Of a stretch of DNA of 64,000 bases, positions 1 through 8,256 are shown one piece after another. Source of the stretch: Jejubacter calystegiae. Its GTDB lineage: Bacteria > Pseudomonadota > Gammaproteobacteria > Enterobacterales > Enterobacteriaceae. Location of the stretch: contig NZ_CP040428.1 of the NCBI RefSeq assembly GCF_005671395.1, positions 2,294,001-2,358,000 on the forward strand, read 5' to 3'. The notes below the pieces were generated by a model. The model was not told where the DNA came from and did no database searches. It saw only the letters and a program-made list of their open reading frames with translations. Position 1 is the first letter of the stretch. Each line of letters starts with the position of its first letter. The translations under genes were made by a program, and so were the position numbers.

Positions 1-203
1 TCCCCCTGCATCATCTGCTCTTTTTTCATCTCGCCTTTCTTCATCATGCCGTCATGATTCATCTCGGGCTTTTTCATGGCGTCGCTTTGGCGCATGTCTG
101 ACTTTTCCATTGGCTGTTTGGCCATATCATCGGCGGCCAGCGCGCTGGCGGCGCTCATCATCAGGGCGGTTACGGCGATGGGGACTATCAGCAGTTTTTT
201 CAT
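1..203 (-). CDS. Secreted Met/Lys-rich MXKDX-type repeat protein (3' end outside window)
   Basis: This is the first 67 codons of a gene that runs off the left edge. It starts with a clear signal peptide (MKKLLIVPIAV, a hydrophobic core, then ASALA) and continues with a low-complexity tail of short units such as MEKSD, MRQSD, MKKPE, MMKKG and MKKEQ. This matches the small pentapeptide MXKDX repeat family, exported proteins of unknown function. A periplasmic location is expected; metal binding by the methionines is possible but is speculation. The gene is divergent from the two-component system that begins 140 bp away, so the 204-342 gap must hold both promoters. The family call is fairly sure; the role is unknown. 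Confidence 0.7.
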   Translation of the reverse strand, partial: MKKLLIVPIAVTALMMSAASALAADDMAKQPMEKSDMRQSDAMKKPEMNHDGMMKKGEMKKEQMMQG

Positions 204-342
204 GGTTTAACTCCTGTGGTTGTCGTGGGGCCAGTATGGCGGGCGCGTGGTCGCCGAATCCTCACAGAGAGTTAAATAAAATGTGATAACTTGCGCTCCT
301 GCCGCTGTGTAAACTGAAGGGGTAAGACAACCGGAGAGCTTC

Positions 343-1056
343 ATGGACACCGCTAAAAAGATATTGATCGTGGAGGACGATGCCGATATCGCCCAACTTC
401 TACAACTGCACCTGAAGACCGAAGGCTATCAGATTACCCATGCCGCCGACGGCACTCAGGGTATGGCGCTACTGGATGAAGGCGGCTGGGACGCGCTGAT
501 TCTGGATCTGATGCTGCCCGGCGCCGATGGACTGGATATCTGCCGCCATGCCCGTACTATGACGCGCTACACGCCGATTATTATTATCAGCGCCCGCTCC
601 AGCGAGACCCACCGTGTCCTGGGGCTGGAGCTGGGGGCGGACGATTATCTGGCGAAGCCTTTCTCAATGCTGGAGCTGGTGGCGCGGGTTAAGGCGCTGT
701 TCCGGCGCCAGCAGGCGATGGTGAACAACCTGCGTATGGATGCCGGGGTGTTGCACTTCGGCGGTCTGACTATTGATCCCCTTTCCCGGGAAGTGAGTCT
801 GGCGGGAAGCCCGGTAGAGCTGACGCCGCGTGAATTTGATCTGCTCTATTTCTTTGCCCGCCATCCTAACCGGGTCTTTTCACGGCTGGATTTGTTGAAT
901 CAGGTATGGGGGTATCAGCATGAGGGCTACGAGCATACGGTGAATACCCATATCAATCGCCTGCGCATTAAGATTGAAGTGAATCCGGCTGAGCCGCTGC
1001 GGATCCTGACCGTCTGGGGTAAGGGGTATAAATTTCATGCGCCGGGGGCCTCATGA
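343..1056 (+). CDS. OmpR/PhoB-family response regulator
   Basis: This 237-residue regulator has an N-terminal receiver domain (about residues 6-118) with the acidic pocket at E11-D12-D13, phospho-acceptor D55 in ILDLMLPG and the conserved K105 in LAKPF. A C-terminal winged-helix domain (about 135-233) carries the PREFDLLYFFARHP and VNTHINRLRIKI signatures of OmpR-type DNA binding. Its stop overlaps the start of the kinase gene by four bases (ATGA), so the two are translationally coupled. The stimulus is not readable from sequence. The divergent MXKDX-type gene is an obvious candidate target, by position only. I do not recognise a named E. coli orthologue. Confidence 0.9.
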   Translation: MDTAKKILIVEDDADIAQLLQLHLKTEGYQITHAADGTQGMALLDEGGWDALILDLMLPGADGLDICRHARTMTRYTPIIIISARSSETHRVLGLELGADDYLAKPFSMLELVARVKALFRRQQAMVNNLRMDAGVLHFGGLTIDPLSREVSLAGSPVELTPREFDLLYFFARHPNRVFSRLDLLNQVWGYQHEGYEHTVNTHINRLRIKIEVNPAEPLRILTVWGKGYKFHAPGAS

Positions 1057-2525
1057 GTTTTCTGACCCGGCGCATGACGCTGATCGGGCGTCTGACCTGC
1101 GTCTTTACGCTGTTGCTGGTGTTGTTCGCTGCGGGGCTACTGGGGCTTCAGCGCTATTCAAACGAGCGCTATACCCGGGCAATGGTGCAGGAGCTGTCGG
1201 CGGGGCTGGCCGCCCATATTGCTGACAGCTACCCGCTGCTGAGCAGCCAGGGATTAAATCAGAATTCGGTGCGTTCTCTGTTTGACCATCTGATGGCGGT
1301 AAATCCGAGCGTAGAGGTGTACCTGCTGGATAAAACGGGGCGCATTATCGGCGATGCCGCGCCGCAGGGGCGTATTCAACGCAGACAGGTAGATATTGAA
1401 CCCATTACCGAATTTCTGACCCGGCCCCACTATCCACTGTATGGCGACGATCCGCGCAGTCCGGGCGGTCATAAGGTGTTCAGCGTCGCACCGCTTCGTT
1501 ATCAGGGACAGCTTCAGGGCTATCTGTATGTGATTTTATTAGGGGAAGACTACGCCCGATTGCGCAGCGGTGCTGAGCAGGGTTCGCTGCTGACACTGGC
1601 CAGTGGCGCGACCCTGCTGGCGGTTGTGCTATTAGGGGCGCTGGCGGTACTGGCCTTTAGCTGGGTGACCCGCCCGCTACGCCGTCTGTCCGCCCGGGTT
1701 CGTACCCTGGAAAACGGTGGACTGGCCGGTATGCAGTCCGTTGCCGCCCAGCGGCCGCCGGATGCGGGAAGCGCCGACGAGATTCAGCAACTGCAGCGCG
1801 GCGTTATCGCGATGGCGGAGCAGATTGCCGCCCAGTGGGAGAGTCTGGCGCGCCAGGAGCAGCAGCGGCGCGAATTTATCGCTAATGTCTCACACGATTT
1901 GCGCACGCCGCTGACCGCGCTGCATGGCTATCTGGAAACGCTGCTGGTAATGTCCGGCTCATTGAGCGAGCGGGAAAAACGCCATTATCTGGAAACTGCC
2001 CTGGCCCAGAGTCGTAAGGTTGGCGGGCTGGCTCAGTCACTATTCGAGCTGGCGCGTCTGGAATATGGGGTAGTGAAGCCTCTGAAGGAGCGTTTTTCAC
2101 TGCCCGAACTGGTGCAGGATGTCTTTCAGAAGATGGAATTAATGGCCCGGGCGCGGGAGCAGCAGCTGGTGCTGGATATCGCCCCCGATTTGCCGATGAT
2201 TGAGGCCGATCTTGGCATGATCGAGCGCGTTCTTACTAATCTTATCGATAATGCGCTGCGCCATACGCCGGAGCAGGGCGCCGTCAGCGTCCGGCTGTGG
2301 CAGGACGCGGGCAGGGTGATGGTTCGGGTAAGCGATACCGGGCCTGGCGTGCCGGAAGCGCTGAAGGCCACGCTGTTCCTGCGTCCGTCGCTGCTGAATC
2401 ATCAGCGTCTGACTTCCGGAGGTTTGGGGCTGATGATTGTGCGTCAGATGCTGCAATTGCACGACAGCGATATCCGGCTCAGGGAAGGTCCTGGCGCCAG
2501 TTTTGAATTTGGTTTTCAGGTTTAA
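1053..2525 (+). CDS. Membrane sensor histidine kinase, partner of the upstream regulator
   Basis: This 490-residue sensor has transmembrane segments at about residues 15-33 and 179-202 flanking a periplasmic sensing domain of about 145 residues. A HAMP linker (about 203-265) leads to the H-box FIANVSHDLRTPL with phospho-acceptor H281. The ATPase domain has an N-box (NLIDNALRHTP), a G1 box (DTGPGVP) and a GGLGLMIV G2 box. The F-box region between them is shorter and less standard than usual (LFLRPSLLNHQR). It should autophosphorylate and pass phosphate to D55 of the regulator. The ligand is unknown. Confidence 0.9.
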   Translation: MSFLTRRMTLIGRLTCVFTLLLVLFAAGLLGLQRYSNERYTRAMVQELSAGLAAHIADSYPLLSSQGLNQNSVRSLFDHLMAVNPSVEVYLLDKTGRIIGDAAPQGRIQRRQVDIEPITEFLTRPHYPLYGDDPRSPGGHKVFSVAPLRYQGQLQGYLYVILLGEDYARLRSGAEQGSLLTLASGATLLAVVLLGALAVLAFSWVTRPLRRLSARVRTLENGGLAGMQSVAAQRPPDAGSADEIQQLQRGVIAMAEQIAAQWESLARQEQQRREFIANVSHDLRTPLTALHGYLETLLVMSGSLSEREKRHYLETALAQSRKVGGLAQSLFELARLEYGVVKPLKERFSLPELVQDVFQKMELMARAREQQLVLDIAPDLPMIEADLGMIERVLTNLIDNALRHTPEQGAVSVRLWQDAGRVMVRVSDTGPGVPEALKATLFLRPSLLNHQRLTSGGLGLMIVRQMLQLHDSDIRLREGPGASFEFGFQV

Positions 2526-2679
2526 GTTTGTTCTTTGAACCCCTGATGCGGCGTTTTTTTTACGCTATTTTTTTCACCAGTATGTTGTTTTTTATACCTT
2601 TGACGGTGAGTTTATTGTATTGGCTGTGTAAATATTACGATATAGCTTGTGTTGCTTTGATATGTGTGCGTTAATGGCT

Positions 2680-2844
2680 GCGTCGGTTTGATACTCAGAT
2701 AATATCTCAAGTCGTTTATAAAGCAGTCCTCATTTCTATAGAGTACCCATCAGGTATCCTTCTTTTTGAGTCCCTCTTTAAGCACTGAACCCTGTCTGTC
2801 ATTCAGACCATTTATGCCGGAAGGCTCATTAATAAGGTAACAAC
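2680..2844 (+). promoter_or_regulatory. Probable long cold-shock 5' leader of the csp gene
   Basis: There are 319 bases without a gene between the kinase and csp. The last part resembles the structured leaders of E. coli cspA-family mRNAs. GCCGGAAGGCTCATTAATAA just before the ribosome site parallels the GCCGAAAGGC...TTAATTATTAAAGG end of the cspA leader, and GGTTTGATACTCAGA near 2685 is a loose match to the cold box. Such leaders act as RNA thermosensors that favour translation in the cold. The transcript start is inferred. I see nothing else in 2526-2680. Confidence 0.5.
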
Positions 2845-3057
2845 ATGTCTGATAAAATTACTGGTATCGTTAAATGGTTTAACCCGGACAAAGGGTTTGG
2901 TTTTATTACCCCGGATAACGGTAGCAAGGACGTATTCGTCCATTTCTCTGCTATTCAGAGCAACGAATTCCGTACTCTGAATGAAGGCCAGCAGGTTGAG
3001 TTCTCTATCGAGAACGGCCAGAAAGGCCCGGCCGCTGCTAACGTGGTGCCGCGTTGA
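2845..3057 (+). CDS. CspA-family cold shock protein (CspG/CspB-like)
   Basis: This 70-residue single cold-shock domain has RNP1 (KGFGFI, about residues 16-21) and RNP2 (VFVHF, about 30-34), which bind single-stranded nucleic acid. Members melt mRNA structure as RNA chaperones during cold adaptation. Length and sequence are closest to the cold-inducible CspG/CspB group as I remember it. A YmcF-like frame overlaps the stop codon directly downstream, the arrangement found after cspG and cspB in E. coli, which supports a cold-inducible rather than constitutive paralogue. The start follows AAGGTAAC with normal spacing. Confidence 0.95.
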   Translation: MSDKITGIVKWFNPDKGFGFITPDNGSKDVFVHFSAIQSNEFRTLNEGQQVEFSIENGQKGPAAANVVPR

Positions 3058-3236
3058 TTCTGACTTTACGCTGCCCGTGCTGTCACGGCTCTCAGTTCAG
3101 GACATCGCACTTCGACGTCTCTGAAAGAAACCCGTATGGTGCTAAGTGTATATTTTGTAAATCGGTCATGATCGCGGGTATCCGGAACGATTTTCGGAAT
3201 AATCCAGCCACGGTATGCCACGGGCATACCCGGTAA
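3054..3236 (+). CDS. ymcF: YmcF/YnfQ-like cold-shock micropeptide with a non-ATG start
   Basis: A frame of about 60 residues overlaps the end of csp. Its CPCCHGSQ...[13 protein letters not shown] pattern has two CxxC pairs, a probable zinc ribbon, and matches E. coli YmcF and YnfQ, small proteins induced by cold and encoded just after cspG and cspB. There is no ATG upstream of the conserved part. The only candidates are TTG at 3054, overlapping the csp stop, or ATT at 3057; E. coli relatives are reported to use an unusual start. Translation is probably coupled to csp. Function is unknown. Confidence 0.75.
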   Translation: MILTLRCPCCHGSQFRTSHFDVSERNPYGAKCIFCKSVMIAGIRNDFRNNPATVCHGHTR

Positions 3237-3254
3237 TTTAGCGGTTATCACCAT

Positions 3255-3288
3255 GAAAAAGCCTTCATAATTTTTATGAGGGCTTTTT
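3255..3288 (+). terminator. Rho-independent terminator after csp-ymcF
   Basis: AAAAAGCC and a TCATAA arm pair with TTATGA and GGCTTTTT around a short AT-rich loop, ending in a T run. It closes the csp transcript. The remaining 3289-3576 stretch before lpxP holds its promoter region; I see no gene in it. Confidence 0.8.
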
Positions 3289-3576
3289 GTTATGTGTGTT
3301 AAAAGTTCACAAAGATGAAAAATAATCGCGTCGGATTGATAAAAAAAACGCGTTTTTATGCTGACGACACTATCCTGTAAAGGTCTTTTACAAAAGACAG
3401 TGAAAAATAGCAGAGTAATCTTATGGGGCGGACAAATAATGAAGAAAATGTGGATTCGTGCCGATATATTATTTTTCCGATAGCGAACTCTCATTAATAA
3501 AGGCAGTCTGAATAGCGATAAGGCAATTTACTGCATTGCCTCACCCGTACTGTCCTGCAGTCGCAGAAGGTAGCTT

Positions 3577-4500
3577 ATGAATCAAACCCAGCGATTTACC
3601 ATGGCGTATCTCCACCCACGTTACTGGCTAACGTGGTTCGGGCTGTTTTGCCTTTGGTCCCTGGTGCAACTTCCCTATCCCGTTCTGACCCGAATTGGGG
3701 CCTGGGCGGGTCGTAACTCACGCCGATTTTTACGCCGCCGTGAGGATATTGCCAGACAAAATATCGCGCTGTGCTTTCCCGGGCTCGCTGCCTGCGAGCG
3801 CGACAAGCTGATTGCCGATAACTTTATTTCCCTCGGCATGGCGCTGGTGGAAACCGGCATGGCGTGGTTCTGGTCGGATCGCCGACTGCGTCGCTGGTTC
3901 GACGTTGAAGGACTTCACAATCTGATGGCGGCACAGCGTGAGAATCGCGGCGTGCTGGTGGTTGGCGTACACTTTATGTCTCTGGAGCTGGGCGGCCGCA
4001 TGATGGGGCTGTGTAAGCCGATGAGCGCGGTATACCGTCGCCATAATAACGGACTGTTGGAGTGGGCCCAGACTCGTGGCAGGATGCGTTCCAATAAAAA
4101 GATGATCGACCGACGCCATCTGAAAGAGATCGTCAACGCGCTGAAACACGGCGAAGCGGTCTGGTTTGCGCCGGACCAGGACTACGGCGCGAAAGGCAGC
4201 AGCTTTGTGCCGTTCTTTGGCGTGCCCCGGGTCGCCACCACTAACGGTCCCTTTGTGATCTCCCGCCTGTCGAACGCCGCTATGCTAACCATTACGCTTA
4301 TTCGCAAACCGAAAGGCGCTGGCTACCGGCTGATTATCGAACCGGAGCTGGAAGGTTTCCCGAAAGAGGATGGCGTAGAAGCTGCCTCCTGGATGAACCG
4401 GGTGATCGAGCGGGAGATTATGCGGGCGCCCGAGCAGTATCTTTGGATACATCGCCGCTTTAAAACCCGTCCGCCCGGCGCCGCCTCGCTGTACGTTTAG
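3577..4500 (+). CDS. lpxP: Lipid A palmitoleoyl acyltransferase (cold-induced)
   Basis: This 307-residue inner-membrane enzyme of the LpxL/LpxM/LpxP family transfers an acyl chain from acyl-ACP to Kdo2-lipid IVA during lipid A synthesis. It has an N-terminal membrane anchor (about residues 17-35) and the catalytic HX4E motif at H132/E137 in GVHFMSLELGGR. That segment and GRMRSNKKMI, WFAPDQDYG and the C-terminal MRAPEQYLWIHRRFKTRP match LpxP rather than LpxL, which has GIHFLTLELGAR. LpxP replaces laurate with palmitoleate at low temperature, which fits its place next to the csp gene. Confidence 0.93.
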   Translation: MNQTQRFTMAYLHPRYWLTWFGLFCLWSLVQLPYPVLTRIGAWAGRNSRRFLRRREDIARQNIALCFPGLAACERDKLIADNFISLGMALVETGMAWFWSDRRLRRWFDVEGLHNLMAAQRENRGVLVVGVHFMSLELGGRMMGLCKPMSAVYRRHNNGLLEWAQTRGRMRSNKKMIDRRHLKEIVNALKHGEAVWFAPDQDYGAKGSSFVPFFGVPRVATTNGPFVISRLSNAAMLTITLIRKPKGAGYRLIIEPELEGFPKEDGVEAASWMNRVIEREIMRAPEQYLWIHRRFKTRPPGAASLYV

Positions 4501-4505
4501 CCCTG

Positions 4506-5609
4506 CTACTGCGCTGCCCGTGCATCGAATGTGATTCGGTCACGGCCGGCGCGTTTTGCTTTATAGAGCTGATGGTCAGCCGCTTCCAGAAGATCCTCCA
4601 GCGCCATTGTCGGCTGTGCGCGAGCGATGCCCACACTTAGCGTGACCCAGGGGGAAACCTCTGAGCCCGCATGAGGGATCTGCGCCTGCGCCAGGTTCTG
4701 GCGAATGCGTTGCGCAATGGCCTGCGCTTCTTCCCACTTTTCACATAGCGCCACTACAACAAACTCCTCACCCCCGTAGCGAAATGCGGCATCTTCCGCT
4801 TTGCGCAATGACGTCTCAATACAGCGGGCCACCTTCACCAGGCACTCATCCCCCGCAACGTGGCCGTAAGTGTCGTTGTACTGTTTGAAGAAATCGATAT
4901 CCATCACCAGCAGGAACAGCTGTCTGTTCTGGTCACGGCGCCGCTCATTCACGTAGTCCGCCAGGCTGCGGCGGTTATAGAGGCCCGTCAGGGCATCGAA
5001 GTGCGCCTGCCGGGTCAGTTTCTTAATCAGCAGACTTTTTTCATACTCGCTGCGCTGGGTACGTTGATACCACTCCAGTAGAATATAGCGGGCCGAGTAG
5101 ACGACCAGCAGAATGATTGCCATACCGAGGTTTTGCAGCAGGTCGAAGCGGTGATCGGACCGGTATTCACCATAGATCAGCGAAAGTACCACCGGTGTGC
5201 AGAACAGCAGCAGAAGAGGAGTGGATAAATAGAAGGTAATCACCGCAGGTAACAAAATGATCACCGACAGGGTCAGGGTTAGTAGCGGGGTGGCGTAGTG
5301 TAACAGCAGGTTAAAGAACACCAGCGCCCAGCCGGTGCCGAAAAGCATCACGACAGCGGGCAGAACTTTTGGGTAGAGATTATCGCTGATACGCGGGTGG
5401 ATTTTTAACACGGCCACCAGGTTTAGGACGGCAAACAGGGCGATGAACAGCGTCAGGGCATTAACCTCTGCGGGCTGTGTCATGGGCGTATCCCGTTTGA
5501 GGTCATGCAACAGCAGCCAGACGCTAAACAGAATGTTTAGCGCCAGAAACCAGATATAGCCCCGGGTAGCTGTAATAAGAGGATTGTTATTGCCTTGCCA
5601 GCTTGCCAT
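4506..5609 (-). CDS. Membrane-bound diguanylate cyclase
   Basis: This 367-residue protein has an N-terminal half with about six hydrophobic helices (between residues 15 and 178), a short linker and a C-terminal GGDEF domain (about 200-362). The active-site signature is GGEEF at 279-283, and metal and substrate residues lie in MDIDFFKQYNDTYGH, so it should make cyclic-di-GMP. The inhibitory I-site, normally RxxD five residues before GGEEF, reads KAED (270-273), so product feedback may be weakened. The gene converges on lpxP with only five bases between stops. It resembles membrane cyclases such as DgcC in design, but I do not assign orthology. Confidence 0.9.
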   Translation of the reverse strand: MASWQGNNNPLITATRGYIWFLALNILFSVWLLLHDLKRDTPMTQPAEVNALTLFIALFAVLNLVAVLKIHPRISDNLYPKVLPAVVMLFGTGWALVFFNLLLHYATPLLTLTLSVIILLPAVITFYLSTPLLLLFCTPVVLSLIYGEYRSDHRFDLLQNLGMAIILLVVYSARYILLEWYQRTQRSEYEKSLLIKKLTRQAHFDALTGLYNRRSLADYVNERRRDQNRQLFLLVMDIDFFKQYNDTYGHVAGDECLVKVARCIETSLRKAEDAAFRYGGEEFVVVALCEKWEEAQAIAQRIRQNLAQAQIPHAGSEVSPWVTLSVGIARAQPTMALEDLLEAADHQLYKAKRAGRDRITFDARAAQ

Positions 5610-5778
5610 TTCGCGCCTCTGCGATCGTTCCCATCATTTCCAGATTTACTCATTGTAACCGCAGTGGTCCTAAGTGTGACTTATGACGTGTTATCGAAAA
5701 ATCTTCCGTCCGGCAGGCGTTCCGGTCCTGAGATGGCGGTTTCTCATCGTCCATGACTTTACGCAAAGCTGTCTGAAT

Positions 5779-5853
5779 AAAAAGTGAACATTCATCACAA
5801 AAATGAATACTTATTTCTTGTTTGTATGCGAATTTCAAAAATGTAGATATTTT
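5779..5853 (+). promoter_or_regulatory. Candidate CsiR (GlaR) operator half-sites upstream of csiD
   Basis: E. coli CsiR is described as binding TTGT-N5-TTTT sites and secondary ATGT-N5-TTTT sites near the csiD promoter. Here ATGTAGATATTTT lies at 5841-5853 and the reverse complement form AAAAAGTGAACAT at 5779-5791. Both fit the secondary form. The csiR gene is the last gene of this locus. The rest of the 305-base gap (5610-5914) shows no gene. Assignment rests on remembered motifs. Confidence 0.4.
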
Positions 5854-5914
5854 GAAGATATGGCCACATAAGAACATCGCCATTGATTCACTACCCTACA
5901 CGAGGAAGAAGCAA

Positions 5915-6892
5915 ATGAACGCACTGACAGCCCTGAGCAACCATCAACCGGCTTCATCCCATACCGGCAGCGGATTTTCTCTGTTGCCGTCGGCGCAGTC
6001 GCCGCGTCTGCTGACGCTGAATTTTACCGACCAAACGACGCGTGATTTTCTGGCAAAGGTGGCGCAATGGCCGATTCAGGCGCTGGAGTATAAGTCGTTC
6101 CTGCGTTTTAAGGTGGCGGGCATCCTTAATGATCTCTGCGGTGGGGAACTCCAGCCGCTGCTGCTGAACTGCCTGCTTAACCGGGAGAAAGGCGCGCTGT
6201 TGATTGGCGCGCAGGGGCTGGATAACGTCAGCCAGGCCGATGAAATGGTGAAGTTAGCCACTGCCGTGGCCCACCTGGTTGGCCGTTCCAATTTTGACGC
6301 CATGAGCGGCCAGTACTATGCGCGCTTTGTGGTGAAAAACGATGACAACTCCGACAGCTATCTGCGCCAGCCCCACCGGGTGATGGAGCTGCATAATGAC
6401 GGCACCTATGTGGATGAGGTCACCGACTATGTGCTGATGATGAAAATCGACGAGCAGAATATGCAGGGGGGAAATTCTCTGCTGCTGCATCTGGATGACT
6501 GGGAACATCTGGATCGCTTTTTTCGCCATCCGCTGGCGCGCCGTGCGATGCGTTGGGCTGCTCCCCCCAGTAAGAATGTAAAACGGGATGTCTGGCATCC
6601 GGTTTTTGATATCGATAGTCAGGGGCGGCCTGTGATGCGCTATATCGATCAGTTTGTGCAGCCGAAAGACTTTGAAGAGGGGAACTGGTTAAGCGATCTC
6701 TCTGAGGCTCTGGAAAACAGCCGTCATATTCTGTCGGTACCGGTTCCCACCGGCCAGTTTTTGCTTATCAACAACCTGTTCTGGCTGCATGGCCGTGACC
6801 GCTTTACGCCGCACCCGAATCTGCGTCGCGAACTGATGCGCCAGCGCGGCTATATCAGCTTTAGCGCCACGCACTATCAGTCCGGCCAGTAA
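5915..6892 (+). CDS. csiD: Glutarate 2-hydroxylase (Fe(II)/2-oxoglutarate dioxygenase)
   Basis: Also called glaH. It hydroxylates glutarate to L-2-hydroxyglutarate using 2-oxoglutarate and O2, in the lysine/glutarate route. The ATG at 5915 follows GAGGAAG and gives MNALTAL, the same start and 325-residue length as the E. coli protein; an upstream in-frame ATG lacks that support. The iron ligands are H160 and D162 in ELHNDGTY plus the distal histidine in [12 protein letters not shown]. Large stretches ([30 protein letters not shown]) are nearly identical to E. coli. It is first in an apparent operon with lhgD, gabP and csiR. Starvation and CsiR control are expected from E. coli. Confidence 0.95.
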   Translation: MNALTALSNHQPASSHTGSGFSLLPSAQSPRLLTLNFTDQTTRDFLAKVAQWPIQALEYKSFLRFKVAGILNDLCGGELQPLLLNCLLNREKGALLIGAQGLDNVSQADEMVKLATAVAHLVGRSNFDAMSGQYYARFVVKNDDNSDSYLRQPHRVMELHNDGTYVDEVTDYVLMMKIDEQNMQGGNSLLLHLDDWEHLDRFFRHPLARRAMRWAAPPSKNVKRDVWHPVFDIDSQGRPVMRYIDQFVQPKDFEEGNWLSDLSEALENSRHILSVPVPTGQFLLINNLFWLHGRDRFTPHPNLRRELMRQRGYISFSATHYQSGQ

Positions 6893-6908
6893 CCCGAGGA
6901 GCGCCTGG

Positions 6909-8177
6909 ATGTATGATTTTGTCATTATCGGCGGTGGGATTCTGGGCATGTCCACCGCCATGCAACTGATTGCCCGCTATCCGCAGGCGCGGATAGCGCT
7001 GCTGGAAAAAGAGGCGGGCGTAGCACAGCACCAGACCGGCCATAACAGCGGCGTCATTCATGCCGGCGTCTATTACACCCCGGGCAGCATGAAAGCGCGT
7101 TTCTGTCTGGCCGGTAACCGGGCCACCAAAGCTTTTTGCGATCGCCATGCGATTCGCTATGACAGCTGTGGCAAGCTGCTGGTGGCGACATCGGAACTGG
7201 AGATGGAACGGATGCGGGCGCTGTGGGAACGTACCGCCGCCAACGGTCTGGAGCGTAGCTGGCTGAGTGCCGGTGAACTCCAGGAGAGGGAGCCAAATAT
7301 CACCGGTTCTGGCGCTATTCTGGTGCCGTCAAGCGGCATCGTTGATTATCGGGAGGTGACCGCCGCCATGGCGCGTCAGTTCTGCGAAGCCGGTGGTGAA
7401 ATTCGCTACCAGGCAGAGGTAACCCAGCTGGAAGAGCGCGACGCGAGCGTACGGATCACCACTCGTGAAGGCGAGACTCTTGAAGGGGCTGCTCTGGTCA
7501 CCTGTTCGGGCCTGATGGCCGATCGCCTGGTGCGGATGCTGGGACGCGATCCCGGCTTTATCATCTGCCCGTTTCGCGGCGAATACTTCCGGTTGGCGCC
7601 GCAGCATAACCGGATCGTCAACCATCTGATCTATCCGATTCCCGATCCCTCCATGCCCTTTTTGGGTGTGCATCTGACCCGAATGATCGACGGTAGCGTT
7701 ACCGTGGGGCCCAATGCGGTACTGGCGTTTAAACGTGAAGGCTACCGTAAATGGGATCTCTCGGTGGCGGATATGCTGGAGATGCTGGGCTCGTCCGGTA
7801 TCCGGCGAGTGCTGCGCCAGCATCTGCGCCCCGGCATGCAGGAGATAAAAAACTCACTCTGTAAGGGCGGTTACCTGCAACAGGTACGCAAATACTGTCC
7901 GCGGCTGACCCGTCAGGATTTAACGCCTTATCCATCCGGGGTTCGCGCTCAGGCGGTATCCCCCGATGGCAAGCTTATCGATGATTTTCTGTTTGTCACG
8001 ACGCGCCGCACGCTCCATGTCTGCAATGCTCCTTCGCCAGCGGCAACCTCCGCCATTCCCATCGGCCAGCATATCGTCGGCAAGATCGATGCGCTGGTGG
8101 CGGCATTGCCCGGAGCGGGTCGGGGCTGGACCAGAGCGGCGCATCCGGAAAGTGACGTTGGGGAGGCGATAAAGTAA
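6909..8177 (+). CDS. lhgD: L-2-hydroxyglutarate dehydrogenase (FAD, quinone-linked)
   Basis: Also called lhgO or ygaF. This 422-residue flavoprotein oxidises L-2-hydroxyglutarate, the product of CsiD, to 2-oxoglutarate and passes electrons to the membrane quinone pool. The N-terminus DFVIIGGGILGMSTA is a Rossmann FAD-binding motif of the DAO family. HNSGVIHAGVYY and the C-terminal NAPSPAATSAIPIGQHI segments match the family. It begins 17 bases after the csiD stop with GAGGAG in front. In E. coli gabD follows; here gabP comes next. Confidence 0.94.
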   Translation: MYDFVIIGGGILGMSTAMQLIARYPQARIALLEKEAGVAQHQTGHNSGVIHAGVYYTPGSMKARFCLAGNRATKAFCDRHAIRYDSCGKLLVATSELEMERMRALWERTAANGLERSWLSAGELQEREPNITGSGAILVPSSGIVDYREVTAAMARQFCEAGGEIRYQAEVTQLEERDASVRITTREGETLEGAALVTCSGLMADRLVRMLGRDPGFIICPFRGEYFRLAPQHNRIVNHLIYPIPDPSMPFLGVHLTRMIDGSVTVGPNAVLAFKREGYRKWDLSVADMLEMLGSSGIRRVLRQHLRPGMQEIKNSLCKGGYLQQVRKYCPRLTRQDLTPYPSGVRAQAVSPDGKLIDDFLFVTTRRTLHVCNAPSPAATSAIPIGQHIVGKIDALVAALPGAGRGWTRAAHPESDVGEAIK

Positions 8178-8256
8178 TCGAATAACGCGTGCCCTGATGC
8201 GGTAACTTCTGGGCGCACCCGAACAAATAATAACTGACTGAAAAGGGTGAAACATT

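Noticed and set aside
5783-5799. CRP site upstream of csiD (AGTGA...TCACA)
   Set aside because: The half-sites are separated by seven bases rather than the six of a proper CRP site. CRP control is known in E. coli, but this match is not good enough to call.
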